From assembly GCF_034008315.1 (NCBI RefSeq), contig NZ_CP125377.1, positions 4,896,001 to 4,960,000 on the forward strand: DNA of 64,000 nucleotides, given 5' to 3'. A model generated the notes under the pieces. The model worked only from the letters and a program-made list of their open reading frames with translations. It searched no databases and was not told the DNA's origin. This DNA comes from Pseudomonas sp. P8_241. Lineage in GTDB: Bacteria > Pseudomonadota > Gammaproteobacteria > Pseudomonadales > Pseudomonadaceae. The position numbers and the translations under genes are program-made. Positions 28,280 to 38,509 of the stretch are shown one piece after another (position 1 is the first letter of the stretch; every line of letters starts with the position of its first letter).

Positions 28280-31200
28280 TCAGTCCGCCGCCGATTGCAC
28301 AGTCGGCGCGCCACGTTTCGCCGAGCGTCGCTTGATCGCCATGGCGCCGCCGAGCAAAGCCTTGCGCTGTTCACTCAGGCGCGTTTCGGCGCGGCGCTGC
28401 ACGTCCGTGGCCACCTCCAGCAACTGGCTCACGCTCAACTCGTCGACGCGCAACAACGCTTGCAGCACGGCCTGAATCTGCTCGAACAGACACGCCAGCG
28501 TGCTCGGCAAGTACTGGCCGGCCGGTGTCTCGAAACTCAGGTGAACGTACTCGGCGTCGTTGTAGAACGCAGCGACCATGCCGATCTCGGCGGCTTGACG
28601 CCCCGACGCAAAGTCCTCGACCTGCAAGCCTTCCATCGACGGCAGGCGACCGACGCCTTCCTGGTAAATCAGCTTGATGTCGAACAGCGGCGAGCGTCCG
28701 GCCCGACGCGGCAAGCGCAAGGCTTCCACCAGTCGCTCGAACGGCAGGTCCTGATGGTCCGAAGCCTCCAGCACCGCGCGACGGCAAACGTCCAGCAACT
28801 GCCTGGCCGACTGCTCGGCCTCCACGTCAATTTGCAGAACTAATTGGTTAACGAAGAAGCCGACCATTTCTTCAAGCTCGGCTTGATTTCGGTTGGCGAT
28901 ATCGGTGCCGATGCGCACGCGATTGACCTCGGTGCGCTGGCGCAACACCAGGGTGAAACCGGCCAACAGCAGCATGAACAGCGACAGATCGTGCTGTTGG
29001 GCGAAGTCGCGCAGTTGCTGGCTCAGTTCTGCGCTGAAGGTGAAATGCGCATTGGCGCCTTCCGCGGCCGTGCGTTGATCGCCGTCAGCCGGCAGCTCCA
29101 GCACGGGTAATTGCTCACCCAAACGCTGCTGCCAGTAATCGAGCTGACGTTGCAGTTCTCCACCTTGCTCCAGCCACTGGCGTTGCCATTTGGCGAAGTC
29201 GGCGTATTGCACGCTGTGGGCTGGAAGTTGAGGCGTTTCGCCACGGTTGAGGCTCGGGTACAGCGTGACGAACTCGTTGATCAGGATGCGGAACGACCAG
29301 TCATCGGCAACGATGTGGTGCACGGTCAACAGCAGCACGTGTTCCTGTTCCGCGACCCGTAACACGCGGACTCGCAGCAGCGGGCCGTGGCGCAGATCGA
29401 ATGGCCGAGCAACTTCTTCCCGGGCCAGTTTCTGCGCCTCAGTATCCGGCGATGGCAAATGCCGCAGGTCGACGGCATCAAAGCTCAACGGCAATTGCTC
29501 CTGCACGCGCTGCCAGGCCTTGCCGTCTTCCTCGTAGAAGGTGGTGCGCAACACCGCGTGACGCTGCACCAAGGTGTCGAAGGTCTGGCGCAAGGCTTCA
29601 AGATTCAACTCACCGCGCAGGCGCAACGCGCCGGGCATGTTGTACATCGAGCTGTCCGGTTCCAGGTTCCACAGGAACCACAAACGCTGTTGGGCGAAGG
29701 ACAACGGCTGACGCTCGCCGCCGGTGCCCGCCACCAGCGCCGGGCGCTCACAGGTGCGTTGCAGGGCTTTCACCTGCGCGGCGAAATCCTCAAGGCGCGG
29801 GTGTTCGAACAGGCTGCGCAGGCTCACCGACAGGCCGAGGCGCTGACGTATCTGCGAGACGATCTGCGTGGCCAGCAACGAATGCCCGCCCAGTTCGAAG
29901 AAGCTGTTTTCGCGATCAACCCGTGGGACCTGCAACACTTGCTGCCAAATCTGCGCCAGCTCGGTTTCCAGCTCGCCTTGCGGCGCGGTGCCTGTGGCCG
30001 TTTCCCAGGCTTCGGGGGCCGGTAGCGCCGCACGGTCGAGCTTGCCGTTGCGATTGAGCGGCAGCGCAGTCATCAGTACCAACTGTGCGGGCAGCATGTA
30101 ATCCGGCAGACGCTCGCCCAAGGCGCGGCGAACGGTGTCGGTGAGTTCACGCGCATCTGTGCTCAGCAGTTCGGCATTGGCCGGCACCACGTAGCCGATC
30201 AACTGCTTGCCACCCACGGCTTCGTGCACCAGCACCGCCGCTTCGCTGATCATCGGCAAGCCTTGCAGGTGCGCTTCGAGCTCACCCAACTCGACCCGCA
30301 ATCCACGAATTTTCACCTGATGGTCGATGCGCCCCAGATACTCCAGCGCGCCGTCTTCGCGATAGCGTGCGAGGTCGCCGCTGCGGTACAGCCGCGCCCC
30401 CGGTGTGGTGGAAAACGGATCGGCGATGAAGCGCTCGGCACTCAAGTCCGGGCGCTGGTGATAGCGTTGGGCGAGCCCCGCATCACCACCAATGCACAAC
30501 TCGCCGACGCAACCGCTCGGCAGCAGATGACCTTGCGTGTCGATCACATACAACGCACGGCCCGGCAACGCTTTGCCGATGGGCACGCCGATGGGGTTGC
30601 GGGTATCGGCCAGGGTGCATTCGTGGGTGCTGGAGACCACGCTCGCTTCGGTCGGACCGTAGGTGTTGAGCAAACGCACGTCGCTCAGCCCAGCGGCGTG
30701 CCACAGCTTCAAGCCTTCGAGGGACATCGCTTCGCCGCCGACATGGACCTGACGCAAACGGCCCTTGTCGCGCCGAGGCTGAGCGGCCCACTCCTGGGAC
30801 AGCAAGAACCAATACGCCGCCGGCAAATCCGCCAGCGTTACCTCGTGTTCGACAAGCTGGCGATAAAGCGTGTCGGTGTCCCACAGCTCATCGCCGCGCA
30901 TCACCAACGCCGCGCCCACACACAGCGGTGGATAGCACTGTTCGACGAAGCCGTCGAAGCTGAACGTGGCGAACTGCAGCACACGGTCTTCAGGGGTCAG
31001 GCCTGAATAATCCGCCGCAATCACACAGAACTCGCGCAGTGCGGCATGGGCCAGGCACACGCCTTTCGGGCGTCCGGTGGAGCCGGAGGTGTAGATCAGG
31101 TACGCGAGATCTTCGGCGCTGGCGAGGTTCACCGGGTTGTCGGTGGAGTACCCGGTGTCTTCGCTCAAATCCAGCGTCAGGCGCGGCAAACCTTGCGGCA

Positions 31201-34200
31201 GCAGCACATCGGCGAGCAGGCCCGATTGCGCCAGCAGCAGGTCGATGCCGCTGTCTTCGATCATGTAGGCCAGGCGCTCGGCCGGGTAATCCGGGTCCAG
31301 CGGCACATACCCGGCGCCGGACTTGAGGATTGCCATCAGGCTGACGATCATTCGTGTATTGCGCCGCACCGACAGGCCGACCCGCTGCCCCGGCCCGACG
31401 CCAAGAGCGCGCAGGCGATGGGCTAACTGGTTGGCTTGCGCATTGAGCTGGGCGTACGTCAGGCGTTCGTCACCCGCTACCACGGCCAGCGAATCAGGTG
31501 TGCGTGCCACTTGCTGTTCGAAGCGCTGATGGGTCAGCAACGGGTTGTCCAGTCGCGGCGCCGGTGGACGCGAGTTACGCAGTACTCGGTCCTGGGCCTG
31601 AGCATCCAGCAGGCTGACAGCACCGAGCGCCTGTTGTGGCTGGGCGACAAATTGCGCCAGCACATGCAACAGGCTCGCGCCCATTTGGGTGATCTGCTCG
31701 GCGCTGAATTGGCTGCGATCGAAACTGAAATCCAGACGCAACGAGGCCCCGACTTCGATGCCGAGGGTTAGCGGGTAGCTGGTGATTTCGTGATTGTGCA
31801 GCGCGCCGAACGCCAAGCCCGCTGGCGCCCCTTGTTTGAGTGCCTCGGCCACCGGGAAGTTTTCGAACACCAGCAGGCTGTCGAACAGCGCCCCCTGCTG
31901 CCCGGCCCAGCCCTGAATATCATAGAGCGGCACGTGTTCGAACTCACGCAGGCCCAGGTTCAAAGCTTGCAGTTCATTGAGCCAATCGCTCACCGCTTGC
32001 CCCGCTGACGGATGGACAATGATCGGCAAAGTGTTGATGAACAATCCCAACTGTTGCTCGATGCCCGGCAACGGCGCCGAACGCCCGGCAATCGTCGCAC
32101 CGAAGGCCACGCAAGGCTGGCCGGTGTAGCGCTGCAACAGCAGCGCCCATGCACCTTGAAGCAAGGTGTTGAGGGTAATTTTCTGCTGGCGGGCGAAATC
32201 GCTCAGGCTTTGCAGCGCGGTGCTTTCAACGGTCAGTTGATGCTCGCCCATGCCTCGCCCTTCGGCCGGCGTCGGCAGGGCTTGCGCCAACAGCGTCGGG
32301 GTTTCCAGCGGCGCCAGTGCCTGTTTCCAGAACTGCTGGGCGGCAGGGAGCGGCTGTTGCGCAATCCAGCCGAGGTAGTCGCGGTATTGTCCCAACGGCT
32401 TGGTCAGCGTCTGGCCGGCATAGTGCTGGATGACTTCGCCGAGCAACTGCGCGTTGCTCCAGCCGTCCATGAGGATGTGATGGCTGGTGTAGATCAGGTG
32501 CCAGTCTTCACTGCCCCGACGCACCAGGATCAAGCGAAACAACGGCGCGCTACTCAGCTCGAACCCACGGCTGCGCTCTTCAGTTGCCAAGGCATCGAGG
32601 TTGATATCGTCTGCTTCGATCACTTGCAGTTGCAGGTCGATCTGGCGATGAATCACCTGATGCGCGCACTCAAGTCCCAACCAATGGAAGCTGCTGCGCA
32701 GGATGTTGTGGCGATTGATCGCCGCCTGCCACGCCCGGCCGAACGCGGCGATTTCAAGGCCCCGGATGTCCAGGCGCAATTGGTTGATGTAGGCGTCGGC
32801 CTGGGGTTCGTACAGGGTGTGGAACAGCATGCCCTGCTGCATCGGCGTCAGCGGGTAAACGTCCTCGATGGCGGGCGCGGCGACGGGCAAAGCGTCCAGT
32901 TGTGCCTGTGTGATGCGTGCGAGCGGGAAGTCCGATGGAGTGACCTGGCCCGCCGTTGTCGCGCAGCAATGCTCGATCAACGACTTGAGTTCTTCGGCAT
33001 AGGCATCGGCCAGTTGCTGCACCGTGCTGTTGGCGAACATGTCGCGGCTGAAGCCCCATTGCAGCGTGAGTTGTCCGCCGAAGACCTGGCCTTCCAGTGT
33101 CAGCCAGTTGGCCAGCGGCGCGTCGTCGCCCTGGGCCTGACCGCCACTTTCAGACGCTGGGACAAACAGCGCAGTCTCATCAAACTGACGGTCGAACTGC
33201 CCGAGGTAATTGAAGGTGATTCGGGGCGTCGGCAAGCCTTTCAAGGCGTCGATCTGGGCCGGTTCACCGAGATGACGCAGCAGCCCATAACCCAACCCCT
33301 TGGCCGGGACGGCGCGCAGTTGCTCCTTGATCGCCTTGATCGCACGTGAAGTCTCGGCCTTGGGTTGCAGGCGCACGGGGAACAGGCTGGTGAACCAGCC
33401 GACGGTACGCGTCAGGTCGAGGTCGTCGAACAGGTCTTCGCGGCCATGGCCTTCGAGCTGGATCAACGTCGATTCATGCCCGGTCCAGCGACAGATGACC
33501 CGCGCCAACGCGGTGAGCAACAGGTCGTTGACCTGGGTGCGATAAGCCGCCGGAGCTTGTTGCAGCAAACGCTGGGTCAAGCCTGCGTCGAGTTTCGATT
33601 CGATCTTGTGCCCGTGGCGATGCTGCAAACTGCCCTGCGGGTTGTCGCACGGCAAGTCGCGGGCGTCGTCCAGTTGCGCCTGCCAGTACGGCAGTTGTTC
33701 ATCGAGAGTGCGGGCGTGCTGTTGCAGGTGTTTAGCCCAGGTTTGATAGGCGCTGGTTTTCGCCGGTAGTGCTGCTTGCCGGTAGGCCTGTTGCAAGTCT
33801 TCGAGCAACACCCGCCACGACACGCCATCCACCGCCAGGTGATGGATCACCAGCAACAGGCGTTGGCTGCCATCGTCGAGGTTGACCAGCACGGCGCGCA
33901 ACAGCGGTCCACCTGCCAGATCGAGGCTGCGTTGTGCTTGATTGCACATCGCGCTCAGGTCATCGGTCGAAGACGCACGGCGCTGCCACAATCCTGACGT
34001 TTCAACGGGTGACGCGTGATGCTGGTTCCAGCCGTCTGCACCTTCGATGAAGCGCAGACGCACGGCGTCATGGTGATTGATGACCTTGATCAGCGCAGCT
34101 TCCAGCGTTTGAGGATTCAACGCCTCTCGCGGCGTCAACAACAGCGACTGATTCCAGTGCTGACGCTGGGCGATGGCCTGATCGAAAAAATAATGCTGCG

Positions 34201-37200
34201 CCGGGGTCAGGATCACCTCGCCGCTGACCGGGCCTTGATCGATAGCGCTGTGGCTGTCGAACTCCGCGACCAACGCCAGGCTGCGCACCGTCTGGTACTG
34301 GAACAGATCCCGCGGGCTCAGGCGAATCCCGGCCTGACGGGCACGGCTGACCACCTGGATGGAGATGATCGAGTCGCCGCCCAGCTCAAAGAAGTTGTCC
34401 TCAAGACCGACACGCTCCAGCCCGAGCACATCCTGCCAGATCTGCGCCAGCGCGGTTTGCATCGAATCCTGCGGGGCGACGAAGGTTTGCTGCGGCGCGG
34501 ATTCGGGTGGCGGCAAGGCCTTGCGGTCCAGTTTGCCGTTGGCGGTCACCGGCAAGGCGTCCAGCGACATCAGGTAAGTCGGCACCATGTATTCCGGCAG
34601 GGAGCTCAACAGCCAGGCCTTGAGCGTTTGCGGCCATTGAGCATCCGCCTCAGTGTTTTCCAGCACCAGGTACGCCACCAGATGTTTGCCACCCTGAACC
34701 AACACCACCGCTTCACGCACCAGCGGATGCTGCATCAGGCGGGTTTCGATTTCACCCAGCTCGATGCGCAGGCCACGCAGCTTGACCTGATGGTCGAGGC
34801 GCCCGAGGTATTCGATTACGCCATCGGCGCGCTGGCGCACGCGGTCGCCGGTGCGGTACAACCGCGCGCCATCGTGGAACGGGCACGGCACAAAACGTTC
34901 GGCGGTGAGTGCCGGGCGCCGGTGATAACTGCGCGCCAACCCGGCGCCACCGAGGTACAACTCCCCTGCCACACCCGCCGGGACCGGCAGCAACTGTGCG
35001 TCCAGCACATGGGTGCGCAGGTTGGCGATGGGACGGCCAATGGGCACGCTGTCGGCGCCTTCATCGATGCAGGTCCAATGGGTCACGTCGATGGCCGCCT
35101 CGGTCGGACCGTACAGGTTGTACAGTCCGGCGCCCGGCAGTTTGGCGAACACCTGCAGTTGCGCGTCGAGCGGCAACGCTTCACCGCTGCACGCGATGCG
35201 CTTGAGGCTGGTACATGTCTCGACACCCGGCTCGTGGATAAACGCCTGCAACATCGACGGCACAAAATGCAAAGTGCTGATGCCGTAATCCTTGATGATC
35301 CGGATCAACCGCGCCGGTTCCCGATGCGCACCCGGCGGCGCCACCACCAGACGTGCACCCGTCATCAATGGCCAGAAAAACTCCCACACCGAGACGTCGA
35401 AACTGAACGGGGTTTTCTGCAACACCGAGTCGCGGCCATCGATCCCGTACGCCTGCTGCATCCAGCACAAACGGTTGACCAGGGCCGCGTGACTGTTGCC
35501 GGCACCCTTGGGTTTGCCCGTGGAGCCGGAGGTGTAAATCACATAAGCCAGGTTCAACGGGTGCACCTCAACCTGCGGGCAGGTTTCTCTGTAACCGTCG
35601 AGCCAGTCGTCTTCCTGATCGAGGGCGATGACCTTGACTCCCTCGGTCGGCAGCGCGCAGAGCAATTCGGTTTGACTGAGCAGCAGGCCAATCGCGCTGT
35701 CTTCGATCATGTAGGCCAGGCGTTCTGCGGGGTACTCTGGGTCGAGCGGCACATAGGCGCCACCGGCCTTGAGAATCGCCAGCAGACCAATGACCATTTC
35801 CAGCGAGCGCTCAACGCAAATCCCCACCAACACATCCGGACCGACACCGTGCTCGCGCAGGCAATGGGCGAGTTGATTGCTGCGCGCATCGAGTTGCGCG
35901 TAACTGAGCTGACGATCACCAAACACCAAGGCCGACGCCTCGGGTGTGCGCCGGGCCTGGGCCTGGATCAACTGATGCATGCACTGCTCGACGGGATAAG
36001 CCTCGGCGGTGCGGTTCCAGTCATGCACCAGCACGTGCTGCTCATCCGCCGTCAGCATCGACAACTCGCCGATTTCTTGCGTCGAGTCGTCGACGACCGC
36101 CTGCAACAGACGCGTCCAGTGCCCGGCCATGCGCACAATGGTATCGGCCTCGAACAGGTCGCTGGCGTAGGTCAGCGCCGCGTGCAGCTTGCCGCCCTTC
36201 TCCCAGGTGTCGAGTGTCAGGTCGAACTGGGTGGTGCGGCTTTGCCAGTCGATGCTGCCCAGCGCCAGGCCTGACGCGGTGCTCACCGAGGCTATGTCCG
36301 CAACCTGCGGCTGGTGGTTGTACATCACTTGGAACAGCGGCGTGTGGCTGAGGCTGCGCTCCAGTTTCAATGCCTCGACCAGACGCTCGAACGGCAAGTC
36401 CTGATGGGCCTGGGCACCGAGGGCGGTTTCCTTGATGGCGCGTAGCAAGTCGTCAACCCGGGTCTGGCCGTCCAGTTGCGTACGCAGCACCTGGGTGTTG
36501 ACGAAGAAGCCGATCAGCCCTTCGATTTCCGCACGGTTGCGGTTGGCGATGGGGACGCCGACACGCAGGTCGGTTTGCCCGGTGTAGCGATGCAGCAGCG
36601 CGTTGAACGCACCGAGCAACAGCATGAACAGGGTGATGTTGTGGTTCTGCGCGGTGGTGCGCAGGTGTTCGGCCAGTTGTGTATCGACCGCGAATTCGAA
36701 GCGCGTGCCGCGATAGCTCGGCATCGCCGGGCGCGAATGATCCAGCGGCAATTCCAGCACCGGATGCTCATCGCCCAACTGCGCCTGCCAGTACGCCAGT
36801 TGCCGCGCCTGCTCGCCCGCTTCCAGCCAGCGGCGCTGCCACAGGGCGTAGTCGCTGTACTGGATCGGCAGCGGCGCAAGTTGCGGTGGGGTGCCTGCAT
36901 CGAAGGCGTCGTAGCAGCGGATGAATTCGTCGATCAGCACGTTCATCGACCAGCCATCGGAGACGATGTGGTGCAGGGTCAGCAGCAGGACATGTTCCTG
37001 ATCGGTGAGCTTGAGCAGGGTCACCCGTAGCAGCGGACCGACCGCCAGATCGAATGGCAGCACCGATTGTTGTTCGGCGGTTTGAGCCACCGAGTGCTCA
37101 CGGTCAGCGGCGGGCAGCTCGCTGATATCCACGTGTTCGATTTGCAGCGGCGCAGCGCTCGGGGCTTGCCGCACGCTGTCATCGGCTTCGCGGGCAAACA

Positions 37201-37516
37201 CCGTGCGCAGGGTTTCGTGACGGGCCACCAGGCTGGCGAATGCCTGCTCCAGCGCCGATACGTTCAGACGCCCGGTCAGCCGCACCGCCCCTGGCAGGTT
37301 GTAGGCGCCGCTGTGCGGGTCCAGTTGCCAAAGAAACCACATGCGTTGCTGAGCGTAAGACAGTGCCTGGCGATCCTCGGCGTCAACGCCGGATGGAATC
37401 GCAAACCGGGCGAACTCCACGCCCTCCCTGGCCAATGCCGCGAGGAACACCTGGCGCTTTTCCAGGGGCAACCCGATAAACCGGCGAGCAAGTTTCAAGG
37501 AGTCTTCAGCATTCAT
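28280..37516 (-). CDS. NRPS-1: C-A(Ser)-T-E-C-A(Lys-like)-T-C, predicted first pyoverdine side-chain synthetase
   Basis: A 3078-residue synthetase. Module 1: C (~50-480, SYAQQRMWFLW, HHIVSDGWS, LCL type, which fits an upstream L-residue such as L-Dab from a separate chromophore synthetase), A (~500-1010) with D-V-W-H-A-S-L-I-D, the Ser code; T (LGGDSIIS); E (~1110-1530, HHLAVDGVSW). Module 2: C (~1555-1990, PLTPMQQGMLFH, DCL type, consistent with the preceding E), A (~2010-2520) with D-G-E-(A/D)-H-G-T-V-V, close to the Lys code known from pyoverdine synthetases; T (LGGHSLLATQ). The protein ends with an extra C domain (~2620-3040, SFAQQRLWFLW, HHIVADDWS) lacking its own A-T, plus a basic tail (AIKRRSAKRG). 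That C domain must act for the next protein. It is the first synthetase gene of the block and is preceded by a possible iron-starvation sigma box. Confidence 0.9.
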   Translation of the reverse strand: MNAEDSLKLARRFIGLPLEKRQVFLAALAREGVEFARFAIPSGVDAEDRQALSYAQQRMWFLWQLDPHSGAYNLPGAVRLTGRLNVSALEQAFASLVARHETLRTVFAREADDSVRQAPSAAPLQIEHVDISELPAADREHSVAQTAEQQSVLPFDLAVGPLLRVTLLKLTDQEHVLLLTLHHIVSDGWSMNVLIDEFIRCYDAFDAGTPPQLAPLPIQYSDYALWQRRWLEAGEQARQLAYWQAQLGDEHPVLELPLDHSRPAMPSYRGTRFEFAVDTQLAEHLRTTAQNHNITLFMLLLGAFNALLHRYTGQTDLRVGVPIANRNRAEIEGLIGFFVNTQVLRTQLDGQTRVDDLLRAIKETALGAQAHQDLPFERLVEALKLERSLSHTPLFQVMYNHQPQVADIASVSTASGLALGSIDWQSRTTQFDLTLDTWEKGGKLHAALTYASDLFEADTIVRMAGHWTRLLQAVVDDSTQEIGELSMLTADEQHVLVHDWNRTAEAYPVEQCMHQLIQAQARRTPEASALVFGDRQLSYAQLDARSNQLAHCLREHGVGPDVLVGICVERSLEMVIGLLAILKAGGAYVPLDPEYPAERLAYMIEDSAIGLLLSQTELLCALPTEGVKVIALDQEDDWLDGYRETCPQVEVHPLNLAYVIYTSGSTGKPKGAGNSHAALVNRLCWMQQAYGIDGRDSVLQKTPFSFDVSVWEFFWPLMTGARLVVAPPGAHREPARLIRIIKDYGISTLHFVPSMLQAFIHEPGVETCTSLKRIACSGEALPLDAQLQVFAKLPGAGLYNLYGPTEAAIDVTHWTCIDEGADSVPIGRPIANLRTHVLDAQLLPVPAGVAGELYLGGAGLARSYHRRPALTAERFVPCPFHDGARLYRTGDRVRQRADGVIEYLGRLDHQVKLRGLRIELGEIETRLMQHPLVREAVVLVQGGKHLVAYLVLENTEADAQWPQTLKAWLLSSLPEYMVPTYLMSLDALPVTANGKLDRKALPPPESAPQQTFVAPQDSMQTALAQIWQDVLGLERVGLEDNFFELGGDSIISIQVVSRARQAGIRLSPRDLFQYQTVRSLALVAEFDSHSAIDQGPVSGEVILTPAQHYFFDQAIAQRQHWNQSLLLTPREALNPQTLEAALIKVINHHDAVRLRFIEGADGWNQHHASPVETSGLWQRRASSTDDLSAMCNQAQRSLDLAGGPLLRAVLVNLDDGSQRLLLVIHHLAVDGVSWRVLLEDLQQAYRQAALPAKTSAYQTWAKHLQQHARTLDEQLPYWQAQLDDARDLPCDNPQGSLQHRHGHKIESKLDAGLTQRLLQQAPAAYRTQVNDLLLTALARVICRWTGHESTLIQLEGHGREDLFDDLDLTRTVGWFTSLFPVRLQPKAETSRAIKAIKEQLRAVPAKGLGYGLLRHLGEPAQIDALKGLPTPRITFNYLGQFDRQFDETALFVPASESGGQAQGDDAPLANWLTLEGQVFGGQLTLQWGFSRDMFANSTVQQLADAYAEELKSLIEHCCATTAGQVTPSDFPLARITQAQLDALPVAAPAIEDVYPLTPMQQGMLFHTLYEPQADAYINQLRLDIRGLEIAAFGRAWQAAINRHNILRSSFHWLGLECAHQVIHRQIDLQLQVIEADDINLDALATEERSRGFELSSAPLFRLILVRRGSEDWHLIYTSHHILMDGWSNAQLLGEVIQHYAGQTLTKPLGQYRDYLGWIAQQPLPAAQQFWKQALAPLETPTLLAQALPTPAEGRGMGEHQLTVESTALQSLSDFARQQKITLNTLLQGAWALLLQRYTGQPCVAFGATIAGRSAPLPGIEQQLGLFINTLPIIVHPSAGQAVSDWLNELQALNLGLREFEHVPLYDIQGWAGQQGALFDSLLVFENFPVAEALKQGAPAGLAFGALHNHEITSYPLTLGIEVGASLRLDFSFDRSQFSAEQITQMGASLLHVLAQFVAQPQQALGAVSLLDAQAQDRVLRNSRPPAPRLDNPLLTHQRFEQQVARTPDSLAVVAGDERLTYAQLNAQANQLAHRLRALGVGPGQRVGLSVRRNTRMIVSLMAILKSGAGYVPLDPDYPAERLAYMIEDSGIDLLLAQSGLLADVLLPQGLPRLTLDLSEDTGYSTDNPVNLASAEDLAYLIYTSGSTGRPKGVCLAHAALREFCVIAADYSGLTPEDRVLQFATFSFDGFVEQCYPPLCVGAALVMRGDELWDTDTLYRQLVEHEVTLADLPAAYWFLLSQEWAAQPRRDKGRLRQVHVGGEAMSLEGLKLWHAAGLSDVRLLNTYGPTEASVVSSTHECTLADTRNPIGVPIGKALPGRALYVIDTQGHLLPSGCVGELCIGGDAGLAQRYHQRPDLSAERFIADPFSTTPGARLYRSGDLARYREDGALEYLGRIDHQVKIRGLRVELGELEAHLQGLPMISEAAVLVHEAVGGKQLIGYVVPANAELLSTDARELTDTVRRALGERLPDYMLPAQLVLMTALPLNRNGKLDRAALPAPEAWETATGTAPQGELETELAQIWQQVLQVPRVDRENSFFELGGHSLLATQIVSQIRQRLGLSVSLRSLFEHPRLEDFAAQVKALQRTCERPALVAGTGGERQPLSFAQQRLWFLWNLEPDSSMYNMPGALRLRGELNLEALRQTFDTLVQRHAVLRTTFYEEDGKAWQRVQEQLPLSFDAVDLRHLPSPDTEAQKLAREEVARPFDLRHGPLLRVRVLRVAEQEHVLLLTVHHIVADDWSFRILINEFVTLYPSLNRGETPQLPAHSVQYADFAKWQRQWLEQGGELQRQLDYWQQRLGEQLPVLELPADGDQRTAAEGANAHFTFSAELSQQLRDFAQQHDLSLFMLLLAGFTLVLRQRTEVNRVRIGTDIANRNQAELEEMVGFFVNQLVLQIDVEAEQSARQLLDVCRRAVLEASDHQDLPFERLVEALRLPRRAGRSPLFDIKLIYQEGVGRLPSMEGLQVEDFASGRQAAEIGMVAAFYNDAEYVHLSFETPAGQYLPSTLACLFEQIQAVLQALLRVDELSVSQLLEVATDVQRRAETRLSEQRKALLGGAMAIKRRSAKRGAPTVQSAAD

Positions 37517-37569
37517 TTCAAGGCATCCGGATCAGTGGCGGGAAGCACAAAGGCACGTCGTCCTTATCA

Positions 37570-37594
37570 AACGAATGCAGACCAGAAAAATTAG
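37570..37594 (-). promoter_or_regulatory. Possible PvdS-type (iron-starvation sigma) promoter of NRPS-1
   Basis: On the minus strand CTAATT (37594-37589) is followed after 15 bases by CGTT (37573-37570), 54 bases before the NRPS-1 ATG. The remembered consensus for PvdS-family sigma factors is TAAAT, N16-17, CGT. One base of the -35 element differs and the spacer is one short unless CTAAT is read as the element. Suggestive, supported by a similar box upstream of the thioesterase gene. Confidence 0.4.
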
Positions 37595-37636
37595 CGAATG
37601 AATTAGGTGTCAGAAGGGGTGTAAATCGCACCGCTC

Positions 37637-37727
37637 TTGTAGGAGCTGGCTTGCCAGCGAAAGGGTCATGACAGGAGAAATGGTGCCACCTGCAAGACCG
37701 CCTTCGCTGGCAAGCCAGCTCCTACAA
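37637..37727. repeat. REP doublet (GTAGGAGCTGGC type)
   Basis: TTGTAGGAGCTGGCTTGCCA at 37637-37656 (continuing to 37662) and its inverse at 37702-37727 flank about 40 bases. It separates the thioesterase stop from the NRPS-1 upstream region and could end thioesterase transcripts. Confidence 0.9.
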
Positions 37728-37743
37728 AGGGATTAATCGATCA

Positions 37744-38478
37744 TCAGGCGCTCGCAGCCATGGAGTGCCGCCGATGATGCACCTCAAGCTGATCCTTGAT
37801 CAGCCGCAGTACCCTGGCCTCATGTTCATGGATGAAGAAGTGCCCACCGGCCAGCATGTCCACGGAAAAACTGCCGCGGGTTTCCTGGCTCCAGCCGATC
37901 AACTGCTCGGTCGTGGCGCGGTCATTCTTGCCGCCGAGCACATGCACAGGGCACGTGAGCAAGGGCCGTCGCACTGGTTCGAATCGCCCGCACAAAAGGA
38001 AGTCCGCACGCAGCACCGGCAGGGTCAGGCTCATCAATTCTTGGTTGGCCAGTATCTCTTCGCTGGTGCCATTGAGGAGGCGCAGTTGCTCGATCAGTTC
38101 GGTGTCGGTTTTGGGCTGGGCATAGTGCCGGTCGTATTCGGCACGCAACGTCGGCGCGGCGGTGCCGGAAGCGAACAGCGCTACCGGCTCCGGACAACCC
38201 AGCGAGCGAAACGCATGAGCCATCTCGCAGGCGAGCAACGCGCCCATGCTGTGGCCGAACAACGCGTACGGTGTCTTGAGCGTGGCTTTTTGTTCATGGG
38301 CCAGTTGCAGCGCCAGGCGCCGCATGTCGGTGTGCAAGGGCTCGCCGAATCGAGCGCCCCGCCCCGGCAATTCCAGCGGTTGCAGTCTGATCCACTCCGG
38401 CAGCTTGCGCCGCCAGCGGTTGTAGACCATGGCACTCGCGCCCGAATAGGGCAGGCACAGCAATGTCAGCCGGGTCAC
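37744..38478 (-). CDS. Type II thioesterase of the NRPS cluster (PvdG/GrsT-like)
   Basis: A 244-residue alpha/beta hydrolase of the type II (editing) thioesterase family. It opens LTLLCLPYSGASAMVYNRWRRKLPEWIRLQPLELPGRGARF, the usual start of these proteins. The nucleophile motif is LFGHSMGALLACEMAH, the acid lies in GGKNDRATTEQL and the histidine in LAGGHFFIHEHE. Type II thioesterases remove wrong or stalled acyl groups from carrier domains; PvdG is the one used in pyoverdine synthesis. The start is GTG 38478, with GAGG about 8 bases upstream; longer in-frame readings have no conserved text and overlap the upstream transporter end. A promoter-like box resembling iron-starvation sigma sites lies 32-57 bases upstream. 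It is co-directional with the NRPS genes. Confidence 0.9.
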   Translation of the reverse strand: MTRLTLLCLPYSGASAMVYNRWRRKLPEWIRLQPLELPGRGARFGEPLHTDMRRLALQLAHEQKATLKTPYALFGHSMGALLACEMAHAFRSLGCPEPVALFASGTAAPTLRAEYDRHYAQPKTDTELIEQLRLLNGTSEEILANQELMSLTLPVLRADFLLCGRFEPVRRPLLTCPVHVLGGKNDRATTEQLIGWSQETRGSFSVDMLAGGHFFIHEHEARVLRLIKDQLEVHHRRHSMAASA

Positions 38479-38509
38479 CAGGCTTACCTCGAAAGTTGTC
38501 TGATTGGTG

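Noticed and set aside
34016..36274. 752-codon plus-strand open frame antisense to NRPS-1
   Set aside because: Same kind of shadow frame over well-defined C, A and T domains.
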